64,000 nucleotides of DNA from JANXUC01 sp964619065 (GTDB taxonomy: Bacteria; Acidobacteriota; Terriglobia; Terriglobales; Acidobacteriaceae): contig CAZUCC010000020.1 in NCBI GenBank assembly GCA_964619065.1, forward strand, positions 1 through 64,000, given 5' to 3'. Below are positions 16,147 through 24,494 of the stretch, in pieces; positions within the stretch are counted from its first letter, which is position 1; every line of letters starts with the position of its first letter. Both the position numbers and the translations under genes were made by a program. The notes under the pieces were generated by a model that ran no database searches, was not told the DNA's origin, and saw nothing but the letters and a program-made list of their open reading frames with translations.

Positions 16147-16307
16147 TTAGAAGCGGCTGCCTTTCTATTTCTCAGGTTAGCGCTTGTGAAGTCCCGCTAT
16201 CAATCCAGATGGCACACAAACGACAGAGCCACCGTCATTCACAAGCTTGTCATCATGACAGTATTCTGGACGGAGGAGAAGCCCGTTGCGGGGGGCCTGA
16301 TGCTGCC

Positions 16308-17630
16308 TCAGTTTCCCAAGGGCACGCTCCGTGCCGCCTCCAGCATCCCACCCTGCCGATCACCGTCAGAGGGTACCGCGAACAGAAACGCCAGCAGGGC
16401 CACCGGAAGCGCCAGGGTTCCATAGAGCGGCAGTTGCCACATCCGTTGCACGAAAGGCTCCGCGCGAAATACAACTCCGGCGGTAATCAGAATTCCACAG
16501 GCTACCCAGGGCCACACCAGCAGTCCTGCAACGATCCACTTGAGGTTGCGAACCAGCATTGCGTTACGCAACGTTGGCCCCAGCTCGAAAGCGAGAAGTA
16601 AACCCGGCAAGAGCAAAACCTGATTGTAGGTCGCGAGATTCGGAGCCGTACATACCACGGCAACAAGCACCAGGCTCAAGGCGCGGCGAGAAGCCACTGT
16701 GTCCGGAGCACACTCGCGGGACTTCCAGGAAGCCCAGAGCACGAAGAAAACAATCAGAACCCACCCGAGTGCGCTCCACCGTGGAGTCAAAAGCCAATCC
16801 AGAAAAGATGTGCCCCCCATGTAGCTCCGGTAGGCGCGAACCGCATCGTAAAATCGAAATAGCCAGCCCGGAAGTATATATTCGGCCGCGCCCGCCAGCA
16901 ACATCATCGTCGACCCGAAACCCCACAGCAAGCGCTGCCGCTCACGCCAATTGCCTGACACCCACATCAGCATCAAGATCCCGGGTAGCAGAACAACCTG
17001 TGGCTTAATGGACGCCACCGCCAGCAAGACGCCGGAAAGGAAAAGCCATCCGCATTGTCGTGCCAGGAAGGACCCGGCCAGCAGCGCGGCCACGAACAGA
17101 ATGGGCTGCTGCAGGGAAATCGCCTCGACAAAGGGGTAACTCCCCAGGAGCAGTAAAACCACGACGGGGGTGTGCGGCCGAAGAAGCTCAAGACCCAAGA
17201 TTCGTTCCCATAATAGAACACTCAGAACAGTGAGACCAGTTAATAACCACAGGACGAGCAGCCGGGCCGCGGCAAAGTCCATGTGCACCGTTGGCGCTAA
17301 CAAGAACACAACATAAACCGGATAGGCAAATCCGTTCTCGTCCTTGGGATCGTTGGGGCGAGAGGGGCCAATCTCGCGTCCGTAGTAGCCCCGCTGAATT
17401 TCCAGGGTAATTTCCCGGCTGTAGGGATCCCTTCCGTGCAGAAGCAATTCACGAGCCCCCAGCCAGCGTGGGTACAGGTCAGAGAGATTGCCGCGCGGGC
17501 GCTCGAGTCGGGCAGCATCTTTCTCTTGGCGGGGCACGGAGATGCGCCGCACGTAGAACCACATGCTGACCGCGGCCAATAGCGCAAGCACAATGACGAA
17601 AAGTTGCTTCCCTCGCAAGGTTGAAGACAT
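16308..17630 (-). CDS. GT87/DUF2029-type membrane glycosyltransferase-like protein
   Basis: 440-residue polytopic protein with about ten membrane helices and the pattern of DUF2029/GT87 proteins: an N-terminal helix, then a periplasmic loop with DLYPRWLGARELLLHGRDPYS, a typical conserved segment near the putative active site. The family includes polyprenol-phosphate-dependent mannosyltransferases of the GT-C fold. Distant homologue of the two genes upstream. Acceptor and sugar unknown. Confidence 0.75.
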   Translation of the reverse strand: MSSTLRGKQLFVIVLALLAAVSMWFYVRRISVPRQEKDAARLERPRGNLSDLYPRWLGARELLLHGRDPYSREITLEIQRGYYGREIGPSRPNDPKDENGFAYPVYVVFLLAPTVHMDFAAARLLVLWLLTGLTVLSVLLWERILGLELLRPHTPVVVLLLLGSYPFVEAISLQQPILFVAALLAGSFLARQCGWLFLSGVLLAVASIKPQVVLLPGILMLMWVSGNWRERQRLLWGFGSTMMLLAGAAEYILPGWLFRFYDAVRAYRSYMGGTSFLDWLLTPRWSALGWVLIVFFVLWASWKSRECAPDTVASRRALSLVLVAVVCTAPNLATYNQVLLLPGLLLAFELGPTLRNAMLVRNLKWIVAGLLVWPWVACGILITAGVVFRAEPFVQRMWQLPLYGTLALPVALLAFLFAVPSDGDRQGGMLEAARSVPLGN

Positions 17631-17693
17631 TTCGGCGAAACCGGTGCAGAGATGTTACAACTAAACCGTCGAGACTGGGTGAGATGACTTATC

Positions 17694-18947
17694 TCAAGCT
17701 GCTGCGGGATGAGCATGCTCAGCGATGGTTTCTCCGGACTGCCATGTCCTGGTAGCTCGAGCGAAGCCCCATGCCAGCAAAAGCACGGCCACCGCCATCA
17801 AATTCAGTTGCGCTTTCGCAATGAGCAAAGGATACAAAGGAGTGTACAGTAGCGATGCCGCTCCCAGCATCAGTGTCCATCGCGTCGTTGTGTCCAATTC
17901 GCGATCATGCAATCCGGTATTAGCGGCTCGCAGTACGATGGGAAACAGCAGACTCAAGTCATAAATGAACTCGTGATAGCCAGCCTGTAACATTGCAATA
18001 AAGATGATGGCAACTCCAGCCGAGTAAGTCTTCGACGTACGGGGCGCCGCTGTATGCCATTGCCGAGCCGCCCAAACCAACATAACGAATGTAAGCAAGC
18101 CTGTGATCAGATCAAGGCTTGGCAACGGATGCAGCGGATCTGTCCAGCCTTGCACGAGTCCACGCAAGCTCGGCATCATGCTAGGGTAGATTGCCGCGGC
18201 GGCACCTTTATAGTTCAGCCGCCACAAGTAGACCGGGTACGCCATCAAACCCTTCCAGCCCACAACCCACACACTCACCACCGAAAGCAGCACGGCCACC
18301 AGCGAAAAACCAGCGAGTGCACGGAATTGCCTTCTCAGACACAGGATGAATATTAGAGGCAGTACCAGTTGAAACTTGATCAGAGCGAGTCCCAGAAAAC
18401 AACCTGCCCGGAAATCCTTGCGTTCGAGCCAAGAAACCATGACCAGCCCGAAGAGAAGCAACATCAGCGCCGAATCCTGCCCCAGAACAAATCCATAAGC
18501 AATTGGGAAAAAGCTGAAATAGGCAGGGTAATAGACCCACCACGGGATGTCGGGCAAGTCGGGAATTCGCGGACGCAAGAACGCGGCCGTCAGGCCCACC
18601 AGAAGCATGCACAACAGGACCCAAACGACATAGGCCCGAACGTAAGACAAATAACTCAGAGGCAGGAAGAGCAGCGCCTCAAAAGGAGGACGCATATACG
18701 GTAGCGCACGTTTGCGGAGAGCAGCCGCTTCTGAAAATTGACTCTGCACCTCGGTTTGCAGTGTCAAATCATAGAGTTGGTGACTCTGCCCCTGCTGCAG
18801 AATCTTGCCCGCAGTGTAAAAGTTGGAAAAATCCGCGGACCCTCCAGCCATTCGGTCATACAACCGTGGAGCCACCCAGACACAGATGAGAAGGATTCCC
18901 CAGAAGAATGTAGCGGCAAAGATTCGAAGTTTTCTGTGCTGCGGCAT
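17694..18947 (-). CDS. GT87/DUF2029-type membrane protein, tandem copy 1
   Basis: About 417 residues from the start at 18947 (MPQHRKLRIFAATFFWG), which matches the start of its neighbour; a longer frame upstream is probably untranslated. About ten membrane helices; loop segments DFSNFYTAGKILQQGQSHQLYD and LGLALIKFQLVLPL are the family hallmarks. It is closely related to the next gene over nearly its whole length. Its C-terminus (ATRTWQSGETIAEHAHPAAA) is the original tail, missing in the other copy. Predicted GT-C type glycosyltransferase in the inner membrane; substrates unknown. Confidence 0.78.
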   Translation of the reverse strand: MPQHRKLRIFAATFFWGILLICVWVAPRLYDRMAGGSADFSNFYTAGKILQQGQSHQLYDLTLQTEVQSQFSEAAALRKRALPYMRPPFEALLFLPLSYLSYVRAYVVWVLLCMLLVGLTAAFLRPRIPDLPDIPWWVYYPAYFSFFPIAYGFVLGQDSALMLLLFGLVMVSWLERKDFRAGCFLGLALIKFQLVLPLIFILCLRRQFRALAGFSLVAVLLSVVSVWVVGWKGLMAYPVYLWRLNYKGAAAAIYPSMMPSLRGLVQGWTDPLHPLPSLDLITGLLTFVMLVWAARQWHTAAPRTSKTYSAGVAIIFIAMLQAGYHEFIYDLSLLFPIVLRAANTGLHDRELDTTTRWTLMLGAASLLYTPLYPLLIAKAQLNLMAVAVLLLAWGFARATRTWQSGETIAEHAHPAAA

Positions 18948-19054
18948 CGGGTCAAAGCTCGGATGCGAAGCGGACTTATCGTGCAAATGCGTGTAGCACA
19001 ACCTATCACATCCGCCTTTCTGGAACCGAGTCGGGCGGTACCTTTGGACATACG

Positions 19055-19163
19055 AAACCTGGACGCTTGACCTCTGGCTCATAAACGCTAACACTATGTG
19101 GCAACGCGATTTCGTCTACTGGCTGGTACTGAGTGGTAGGGGTGACAACATGACGATTTTGCG
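19055..19163 (+). repeat. Duplicated fragment of the flp promoter region and start codon
   Basis: This stretch repeats the sequence upstream of flp at 20467-20645. It shares AAACCTGGAC, CTTGACCT, the segment GCGATTTCGTCTACTGG, GGGGTGACA and finally ATGACGATTTTGCG, which is the first five codons of flp. It marks the joint of a tandem duplication that copied a GT87 gene with its upstream region. The hairpin block of the flp leader is absent from this copy. Confidence 0.8.
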
Positions 19164-20348
19164 AAACCCCCGCGCTAACAAAAGCAACGCTCCTGCCATC
19201 AGGTTCAATCGCGCTCCTGCAATGAGCAAGAGATAGAGAGGCGTGAACATCAGCGCAGCCGCCCCCAGTAACAACGCGCGGCGGGTGGCGATGTCCAATT
19301 CGCTGTCGTACAAACCAATGTTGGCAGCCCATAGAACAACAGGACACAACAGACTCAAGTCATAGCTGAAAGCGTGATAGCCGGCCAGCAGCGTTGCAAG
19401 AAAGACCGTTGCCACCCCAGCCCGATAAATCTTCGACTGACGGGGCGCTGTGGTATGCCATTGCCGTGCCGCCCAAGACAATACAGCCAGCGACAGCAAG
19501 CCCGTGATCAGGTCCAGGATTCGCGAGGAATGCATTGGATCGATCCAGCCCTGCACGAGTCCACGCAGACTGGGCATCATGCTGGGAAAGATTCCCGCAG
19601 CAGCAGGCGTATGGTTCAACCGCCACAAGTAGGCTGGATATGCCTTCAGGCCCTCCCAACCCACAACTGCAAGTCCAACCCCGGTAAGCAGCGTACCCAC
19701 GAAGGAAAATCCGGCAAGCGCACGAAATTGTCTTTTCAAAAGCAGAACGAATAGCAATGGCACTACCAATTGGAACTTGATCAATGCGAGTCCCAGAAAG
19801 CAGCCGGCCAGAAAATCCCTTCCTTCGTGCAAGCAAATCATGACCAGCGCGAACAGAAACAAAAACAATGAGCAGTCCTGTCCCAAGGCAAAGCCATAGG
19901 CAATTGGCCAATAGCTGAAATAGGCCGGATAGTAGATCCACCACGGGATGGCGGGCCGGTCGGGTATTCGTGAGCGCAGGAGTGCTGCGGTTAATCCCAC
20001 CAGCAGTACGCTCAACCCACCCCAAACTTCATAGGCGCGAACGTACGGCAAGTAGCTCAGTGGAAGGAAGATCAAGGCCTCGAAAGGCGGGCGCAGGTAC
20101 GGCAAAGCACGATTGCGAAGGACGGCTGCTTGCGAAAACTCACGCTGCACCTGAGTTTGCAGCGCCAGATCGTAGAGTTGGTGGCCTTGGCCTCTCTGTA
20201 CGATCTTACCGGCAGTGTAAAACGTGGAGAAATCAGCATAGCCGCCCGCAGCGTAGTCGAAAACTCGCGGTGCCACCCAGATGTAGCTGAGGAGGATTCC
20301 CCAGAAAAACATAGCGGCAAAAAATCGAAGTTTCTTGTATGGCGGCAT
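19116..20348 (-). CDS. GT87/DUF2029-type membrane protein, tandem copy 2
   Basis: 410-residue paralogue of the preceding gene (MPPYKKLRFFAAMFFWGILL), with the same helices and loop motifs (DFSTFYTAGKIVQRGQGHQLYD). The last residues, KIVMLSPLPLSTSQ, do not resemble the tail of copy 1. They are encoded by the antisense strand of the duplicated flp leader, so the duplication joint replaced the original C-terminus. Divergent from flp. Predicted membrane glycosyltransferase; the adjacency to pilin genes raises the idea of pilin or surface glycan modification, which is inference. Confidence 0.78.
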   Translation of the reverse strand: MPPYKKLRFFAAMFFWGILLSYIWVAPRVFDYAAGGYADFSTFYTAGKIVQRGQGHQLYDLALQTQVQREFSQAAVLRNRALPYLRPPFEALIFLPLSYLPYVRAYEVWGGLSVLLVGLTAALLRSRIPDRPAIPWWIYYPAYFSYWPIAYGFALGQDCSLFLFLFALVMICLHEGRDFLAGCFLGLALIKFQLVVPLLFVLLLKRQFRALAGFSFVGTLLTGVGLAVVGWEGLKAYPAYLWRLNHTPAAAGIFPSMMPSLRGLVQGWIDPMHSSRILDLITGLLSLAVLSWAARQWHTTAPRQSKIYRAGVATVFLATLLAGYHAFSYDLSLLCPVVLWAANIGLYDSELDIATRRALLLGAAALMFTPLYLLLIAGARLNLMAGALLLLARGFRKIVMLSPLPLSTSQ

Positions 20349-20542
20349 CGGGTAGAAGGCTTTGGTGCTGCGCTCTCAAGGTGCGAGATGGCGCAGCACA
20401 AACTATCACACTCGCGTCTTTGATACGCTACCGGGAACGATCCGCCGTCGAGTCGACGGTTCCAGCAAACCTGGACACTTGACCTAACGTCTAGAAAACC
20501 GTAACACTATGAAGCGACCGCGATTTCGTCTACTGGCCAAGA

Positions 20543-20597
20543 GTGGGTGTACGATACCCACGGGGCGTGGTACCCCCGCCTCCGCTCTCATCGGAGG
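20543..20597 (+). promoter_or_regulatory. Three tandem hairpins in the flp leader
   Basis: Within 55 nt, three short perfect stems follow one another: GTGGGT/ACCCAC (20543-20548, 20556-20561), GGGG/CCCC (20562-20565, 20573-20576) and CCTCCG/CGGAGG (20579-20584, 20592-20597). They precede the GGGGGTG ribosome site of flp. The duplicated leader at 19055-19163 lacks this block. Likely a structured 5' untranslated region affecting pilin mRNA stability or translation. Confidence 0.5.
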
Positions 20598-20631
20598 GAA
20601 GTTGCCACAAAACGCACTCGGGGGGTGACAC

Positions 20632-20793
20632 ATGACGATTTTGCGCAAGTTTTGGAATGACGAACAGGGTCAGGATATTGCTGAGTACGCAGTGATGCTC
20701 GCCGTTATACTGGTGATCGTGATTGGCACGGTTCGCTTGATCGGAACCAACGCTAACACCGTGTTTTCGCAGGTAGCAAGCTCGGTGGGTTAG
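20632..20793 (+). CDS. flp: Flp-type pilin
   Basis: 53-residue major pilin of the Tad system: MTILRKFWNDEQGQDIAEYA, then a hydrophobic helix of about 20 residues (VMLAVILVIVIGTVRLIG) and a short polar tail. Prepilin peptidase normally cuts after the Gly of G-x-x-x-x-E-Y; here GQDIAEY with Glu and Tyr at the conserved places fits cleavage after Gly13. First gene of the tad locus, 93 nt before cpaB, with a GGGGGTG ribosome site. The short separate position suggests much higher expression than the rest. Confidence 0.92.
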   Translation: MTILRKFWNDEQGQDIAEYAVMLAVILVIVIGTVRLIGTNANTVFSQVASSVG

Positions 20794-20886
20794 ACGAAAA
20801 TCACCCTGGCTGGGACCTCCTGGAACCTATGGGTCCAGTACGCCTTGGGATCGAGTAGAGGTGGTGTGCGCAGTTAAGGAGGCTCG

Positions 20887-21717
20887 ATGAGCCGTTCACG
20901 CTTGTTCGTTCTCGGATTGATTGCGCTGGCGCTGGGTGGCTTCCTGGCAATGTCCGTGTATCGCAATCTGCAGTCCCGGACGGTTGCTTCCAATCCGGCT
21001 GGCGCGGACGTTATTGTGGCAGCCCATGATATTCAGATCGGAACCCGGATCGGCGACGCAGACATTAAGGTCGTCCACTTCCCCGCCGCTGATTTGCCCG
21101 GGGGTGTGTTTTCCAGCAAAAGCAAAATTATCGGCCGCGGCGCCATCCTGCCCATCTCCAAGGGAGAGTTTCTGCTTCCCAACAAACTCGCGGCTGAAAA
21201 CAGCGGCTCGGGTTTGCCCTCCTTGATTCCACCTGGCATGCGCGCCGTTTCTGTGCGCGTGAATGATGTCGTTGCGGTAGCGGGCTTTGTGATTCCAGGT
21301 ACCCGTGTGGACGTCCTGCTTACGGGAACACCCGTAGGCGGCAAAGAGCCCGTGACGACTACGGTTCTGGAAAACGCTCTCGTGCTGGCCGCGGGTCAGC
21401 GCTTGGAGCACAGCGCCGCTGGCGATCCGCAGAGCGTTCCGGTTATCACACTGCAGGTGACGCCGGATGATGCACAGAAACTCACTCTAGCCACCTCCGA
21501 GGGGAAAATTCAGTTGGCTTTGCGCAATCTCATGGACTCCGAACAGCAGAATCTGGATTTCGTTCGCAATGCGGCTTTGTACCGGGGTTCCGCTCAACCC
21601 ACTCCCCAGGTTGCGACTCGATCCCATGTCACCCGGACCAAAACCGCGCCTCCACCGCCGACCGTCTATTCGGTGGAAGTGATTCGCGGCCACGATCTTT
21701 CAACAACGAAATTCTAA
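20887..21717 (+). CDS. cpaB: Flp pilus assembly protein CpaB/RcpC
   Basis: 276-residue periplasmic protein anchored by one N-terminal helix (residues 5-25) and carrying an SAF domain (ADVIVAAHDIQIGTRIGDADI, about 40-105), followed by the RcpC-type domain with VRVNDVVAVAGFVIPGTRVDVLLTG. CpaB/RcpC is thought to assist secretin function in Tad systems. An AAGGAGG ribosome site lies directly upstream. The tail is Thr/Pro-rich. Second gene of the tad operon, followed by cpaC. Confidence 0.93.
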   Translation: MSRSRLFVLGLIALALGGFLAMSVYRNLQSRTVASNPAGADVIVAAHDIQIGTRIGDADIKVVHFPAADLPGGVFSSKSKIIGRGAILPISKGEFLLPNKLAAENSGSGLPSLIPPGMRAVSVRVNDVVAVAGFVIPGTRVDVLLTGTPVGGKEPVTTTVLENALVLAAGQRLEHSAAGDPQSVPVITLQVTPDDAQKLTLATSEGKIQLALRNLMDSEQQNLDFVRNAALYRGSAQPTPQVATRSHVTRTKTAPPPPTVYSVEVIRGHDLSTTKF

Positions 21718-21783
21718 AACGAACTTCTTAGGCATGGATACTGGTATTCTCTCTTGACCGTCTTCATTGGAGAACAAAGGACC

Positions 21784-23277
21784 ATGGATCATGGCATCAC
21801 GTTGGCTGCCAGGAGTTGGCTGCTGGCCGCTCTGCTGAGCTTTGCCGCCGCACAGACAGCTCCTCCTGCCGTCCCGACGGGCACCCCTGCTCCAGCAACC
21901 ACGCAGGACGCGACCACCACGACCCTGCCGCCGCAGCAGGCTTCCCCTTCCACAGAGCCGCAAGGCTCGGCTCCCTTGCGTGTAATGGTCGGCAAATCTC
22001 TCCTCATCAATACCAGCGAGCGCCTCAAGCGTATTTCGGTCACCGATCCGGCTGTGGCGGACGCTCTGGTCGTGACGCCCACCCAAGTGCTCGTGCATGG
22101 CCGCACGCCGGGAGAGGTTTCCCTGCTTATCTGGGATGAACTGGAACGCTCCCGCAGCTTCGATCTCCGCGTTGATGTGGACGTGACCGCTGCTGCCGAA
22201 GAAATTCACCGCATTTTCCCGGATGAGCTCATCACTGTATCTCCTTCGCGCAACGCCCTTGTGCTGAACGGGCATGTCTCCACCGAGGATGTATCCAAGC
22301 GCGCCGGTTTGATCGGCGAAGCCTATACCAAGAACGTGGTGAACGTGCTCACGTACGGACCCTTGGGCGCGCAAGAAGTCCTGCTCGAGGTCAAATTCGC
22401 CGAAGTTGACCGTACCGCGCTCAATCAAATCGGGATTAATCTGCTGTCTACGGGTGCTGGCAACGTACTCAGCAGCATCGGAACCGGCCAGTTTGGTTCT
22501 GTCACCGGGCTTGGCGCTATCTCGGATAACATCACAACCCGCGCCACGCCGTACCCCGACGTACCGACACCGACCACAGGCCCGGGCGTCAAAGCCACCC
22601 CGGTTACAGCGAGTGTCGATCTCCTGAATCTGTTTCTGTTCAGCCCGGAACTTCATCTCGGCGCTGCGATTAAGGCTTTACAGTCGAGAAATCTACTTCA
22701 GATTCTGGCAGAACCCAATCTGATCGCAGTGAATGGCAAGGAAGCCAGCTTTCTGGCGGGCGGCGAATTTCCCTTCCCCGTCGTCCAACCGTCGCAGGGG
22801 CTCAACACCGTCACAATCCAGTTTAAGCAGTTCGGCGTGCAGCTCAAGTTCACGCCGGTCATCACACCCGCCGGGCTGATCCATCTGCACGTCTCACCCG
22901 AGGTCAGCACACTTGACTTTGGCAATGGCGTCACCATTGGTGGACAAACGATTCCCGCTCTCAGCACGCGCCGCGCGGAAACTGAATTCGAGTTGCAGGA
23001 CGGCCAAAGCTTCATCATTGCCGGTCTCATGGACAACCGCGTCACCACTCTCATGAATAGGGTTCCGGGACTTGGGGACCTGCCGATCCTGGGAAATTTA
23101 TTTCGCAGCAAAAGCTATCAGCGGAATAATTCGGAACTGGTGGTGCTTGTGACGGCACGCCGCATTTCTCCAACCACGGGACTTGCGCCATTGCCCAAGT
23201 ATCCCCAGCCTTTCCTCGATAAGGACAAATTCGACGCAAAGCCAGCGGCCAAATCAGCCGACAAGCCTGAGAAGTAG
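21784..23277 (+). CDS. cpaC: Tad pilus secretin CpaC/RcpA
   Basis: Outer-membrane secretin through which the Flp pilus exits. The ATG at 21784 (AAAGGA upstream) is preferred over a TTG 30 nt earlier; it gives a signal peptide (SWLLAALLSFAAAQ). Then a Pro/Thr-rich linker, the pilus-secretin N-domain (LRVMVGKSLLINTSERLKRI), a BON-like segment (about 130-190) and the secretin core at the C-terminal half (EPNLIAVNGKEASFLAGGEFPFPV, LPILGNLFRSKSYQRNNSELVVLVT). Length of 497 residues is normal. The tail is Lys/Ala-rich. Confidence 0.95.
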   Translation: MDHGITLAARSWLLAALLSFAAAQTAPPAVPTGTPAPATTQDATTTTLPPQQASPSTEPQGSAPLRVMVGKSLLINTSERLKRISVTDPAVADALVVTPTQVLVHGRTPGEVSLLIWDELERSRSFDLRVDVDVTAAAEEIHRIFPDELITVSPSRNALVLNGHVSTEDVSKRAGLIGEAYTKNVVNVLTYGPLGAQEVLLEVKFAEVDRTALNQIGINLLSTGAGNVLSSIGTGQFGSVTGLGAISDNITTRATPYPDVPTPTTGPGVKATPVTASVDLLNLFLFSPELHLGAAIKALQSRNLLQILAEPNLIAVNGKEASFLAGGEFPFPVVQPSQGLNTVTIQFKQFGVQLKFTPVITPAGLIHLHVSPEVSTLDFGNGVTIGGQTIPALSTRRAETEFELQDGQSFIIAGLMDNRVTTLMNRVPGLGDLPILGNLFRSKSYQRNNSELVVLVTARRISPTTGLAPLPKYPQPFLDKDKFDAKPAAKSADKPEK

Positions 23278-23288
23278 CGAGGAGTTCA

Positions 23289-24473
23289 GTGGTAGCCATG
23301 CCCGAGCTTTCGGTCGTCATACTGGCGGCGGACAATGAACAGCGGGCCGTGTTGCAGGTTCTTGTTGACGGTACCAGCGTAGCCCGCGCCAACTTTACCG
23401 GAGCCCACCTGCCAGTAGCCGCCACGGACTCGGTCCTCCGCCGCGTGCAATCCTTGGGCCCGGATGTAGTGCTCGTGGATATCACCAGCGACGAGCCCGC
23501 TCCCGCACTCTACGCCATCGAGCTGATTCACCAGGAAATTCCTGAAATACCAATTTTTGCCTTCGGCCCTATCTCCCAGCCGCAGCTCATTGTGAATGCC
23601 ATGCGTGCCGGGGCCCGGGAATTTATCGAGCGTCCCACCACAACCACGGAACTTCTCGAAGCCTTCGTTCGGCTGACCTCCGCGCAGCGCAAATCGCGGG
23701 GCGAGGCGGGCCGCTCGGGCAAGGTGTTCGCCGTCATTAATGCCAAAGGAGGCAGTGGCGCCACCACAACTGCTGTCAACATTGCCCTGGCGTTGCAAGG
23801 TTCCTTAGGCGGCACAGCTCTCGTGGATCTTGCGCCTTTGGGTCATGCTGCCCTGCACTTGAATGCCAAGCCCCATTTCACCGTGGCGGATGCACTGCGC
23901 AATCTGCACCGCCTCGACAGTTCGCTGCTGGAGAGTTATATGACCCAGCAAGATAAGGGTCTGCATCTGCTGGCCGGAGCGACGAACCCTGGCGTGGAAG
24001 AAACCTCGAATTCTGAGTTGGCACGCCTGTTCGACCTGCTGGTCGGGCATTACCAATACACCGTCGTGGATTTTTCCACCCGCCTGGATGCCACGGCACG
24101 CCTCGTCTGCAATCTCTCGGAAACCGTGCTCGTCGTCGCCCAGGCCGATGTCGCCTCGCTTTGGAGCGCCGCCCGCATTGTGCAATACCTCAGCGAAACG
24201 GGAGGGCGGGAGCGCCTCCGCTTAGTGCTCAACCGTTTCCGCAAAGTCCCAGGTTTCGAGGATCGCGATACCGAAAACGCGGTCGGAGCTAAGCTTATTT
24301 GGAAGATTCCGAACCACTATTTCGCCATCTCCTCTGCCATTGACCGCGGTAATCCCCCCATGCGCCACGGTAGCTCGGAAGTGGCCCGTTCCTTCTCGGG
24401 ACTTGCCAGCGCCCTCACGGAATACGATGATGTATCTAAGCGCTCCGCTAAGTCGATGTTCCGGAGCATCTAG
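23289..24473 (+). CDS. cpaE: Tad pilus localisation ATPase CpaE/TadZ
   Basis: ParA/MinD-like protein that positions the Tad machinery. Residues 1-130 form a receiver-like domain (VVILAADNEQRAVLQVL ... VLVDITSDEPAP), followed by the ATPase domain with a deviant P-loop KGGSGATTT (153-161), as usual in CpaE/TadZ where the second lysine is lost, then TVVDFSTRLDATARLVCNLS. GAGGAG lies 4 nt before the GTG at 23289; an ATG at 23298 is an alternative. Lies 11 nt after cpaC. Confidence 0.93.
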   Translation: MVAMPELSVVILAADNEQRAVLQVLVDGTSVARANFTGAHLPVAATDSVLRRVQSLGPDVVLVDITSDEPAPALYAIELIHQEIPEIPIFAFGPISQPQLIVNAMRAGAREFIERPTTTTELLEAFVRLTSAQRKSRGEAGRSGKVFAVINAKGGSGATTTAVNIALALQGSLGGTALVDLAPLGHAALHLNAKPHFTVADALRNLHRLDSSLLESYMTQQDKGLHLLAGATNPGVEETSNSELARLFDLLVGHYQYTVVDFSTRLDATARLVCNLSETVLVVAQADVASLWSAARIVQYLSETGGRERLRLVLNRFRKVPGFEDRDTENAVGAKLIWKIPNHYFAISSAIDRGNPPMRHGSSEVARSFSGLASALTEYDDVSKRSAKSMFRSI

Positions 24474-24494
24474 TTCTAGGAGATTTCAGCCTCC

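Noticed and set aside
20484..20512. TTGACC-17-TAACAC as a flp promoter
   Set aside because: The -10 hexamer matches the sigma-70 consensus poorly; partial conservation in the duplicated leader is suggestive but not enough to annotate it.
21700..22656. 318-codon minus-strand frame
   Set aside because: Antisense to the well-supported secretin gene cpaC; Arg/Gly-rich with no recognisable motif.
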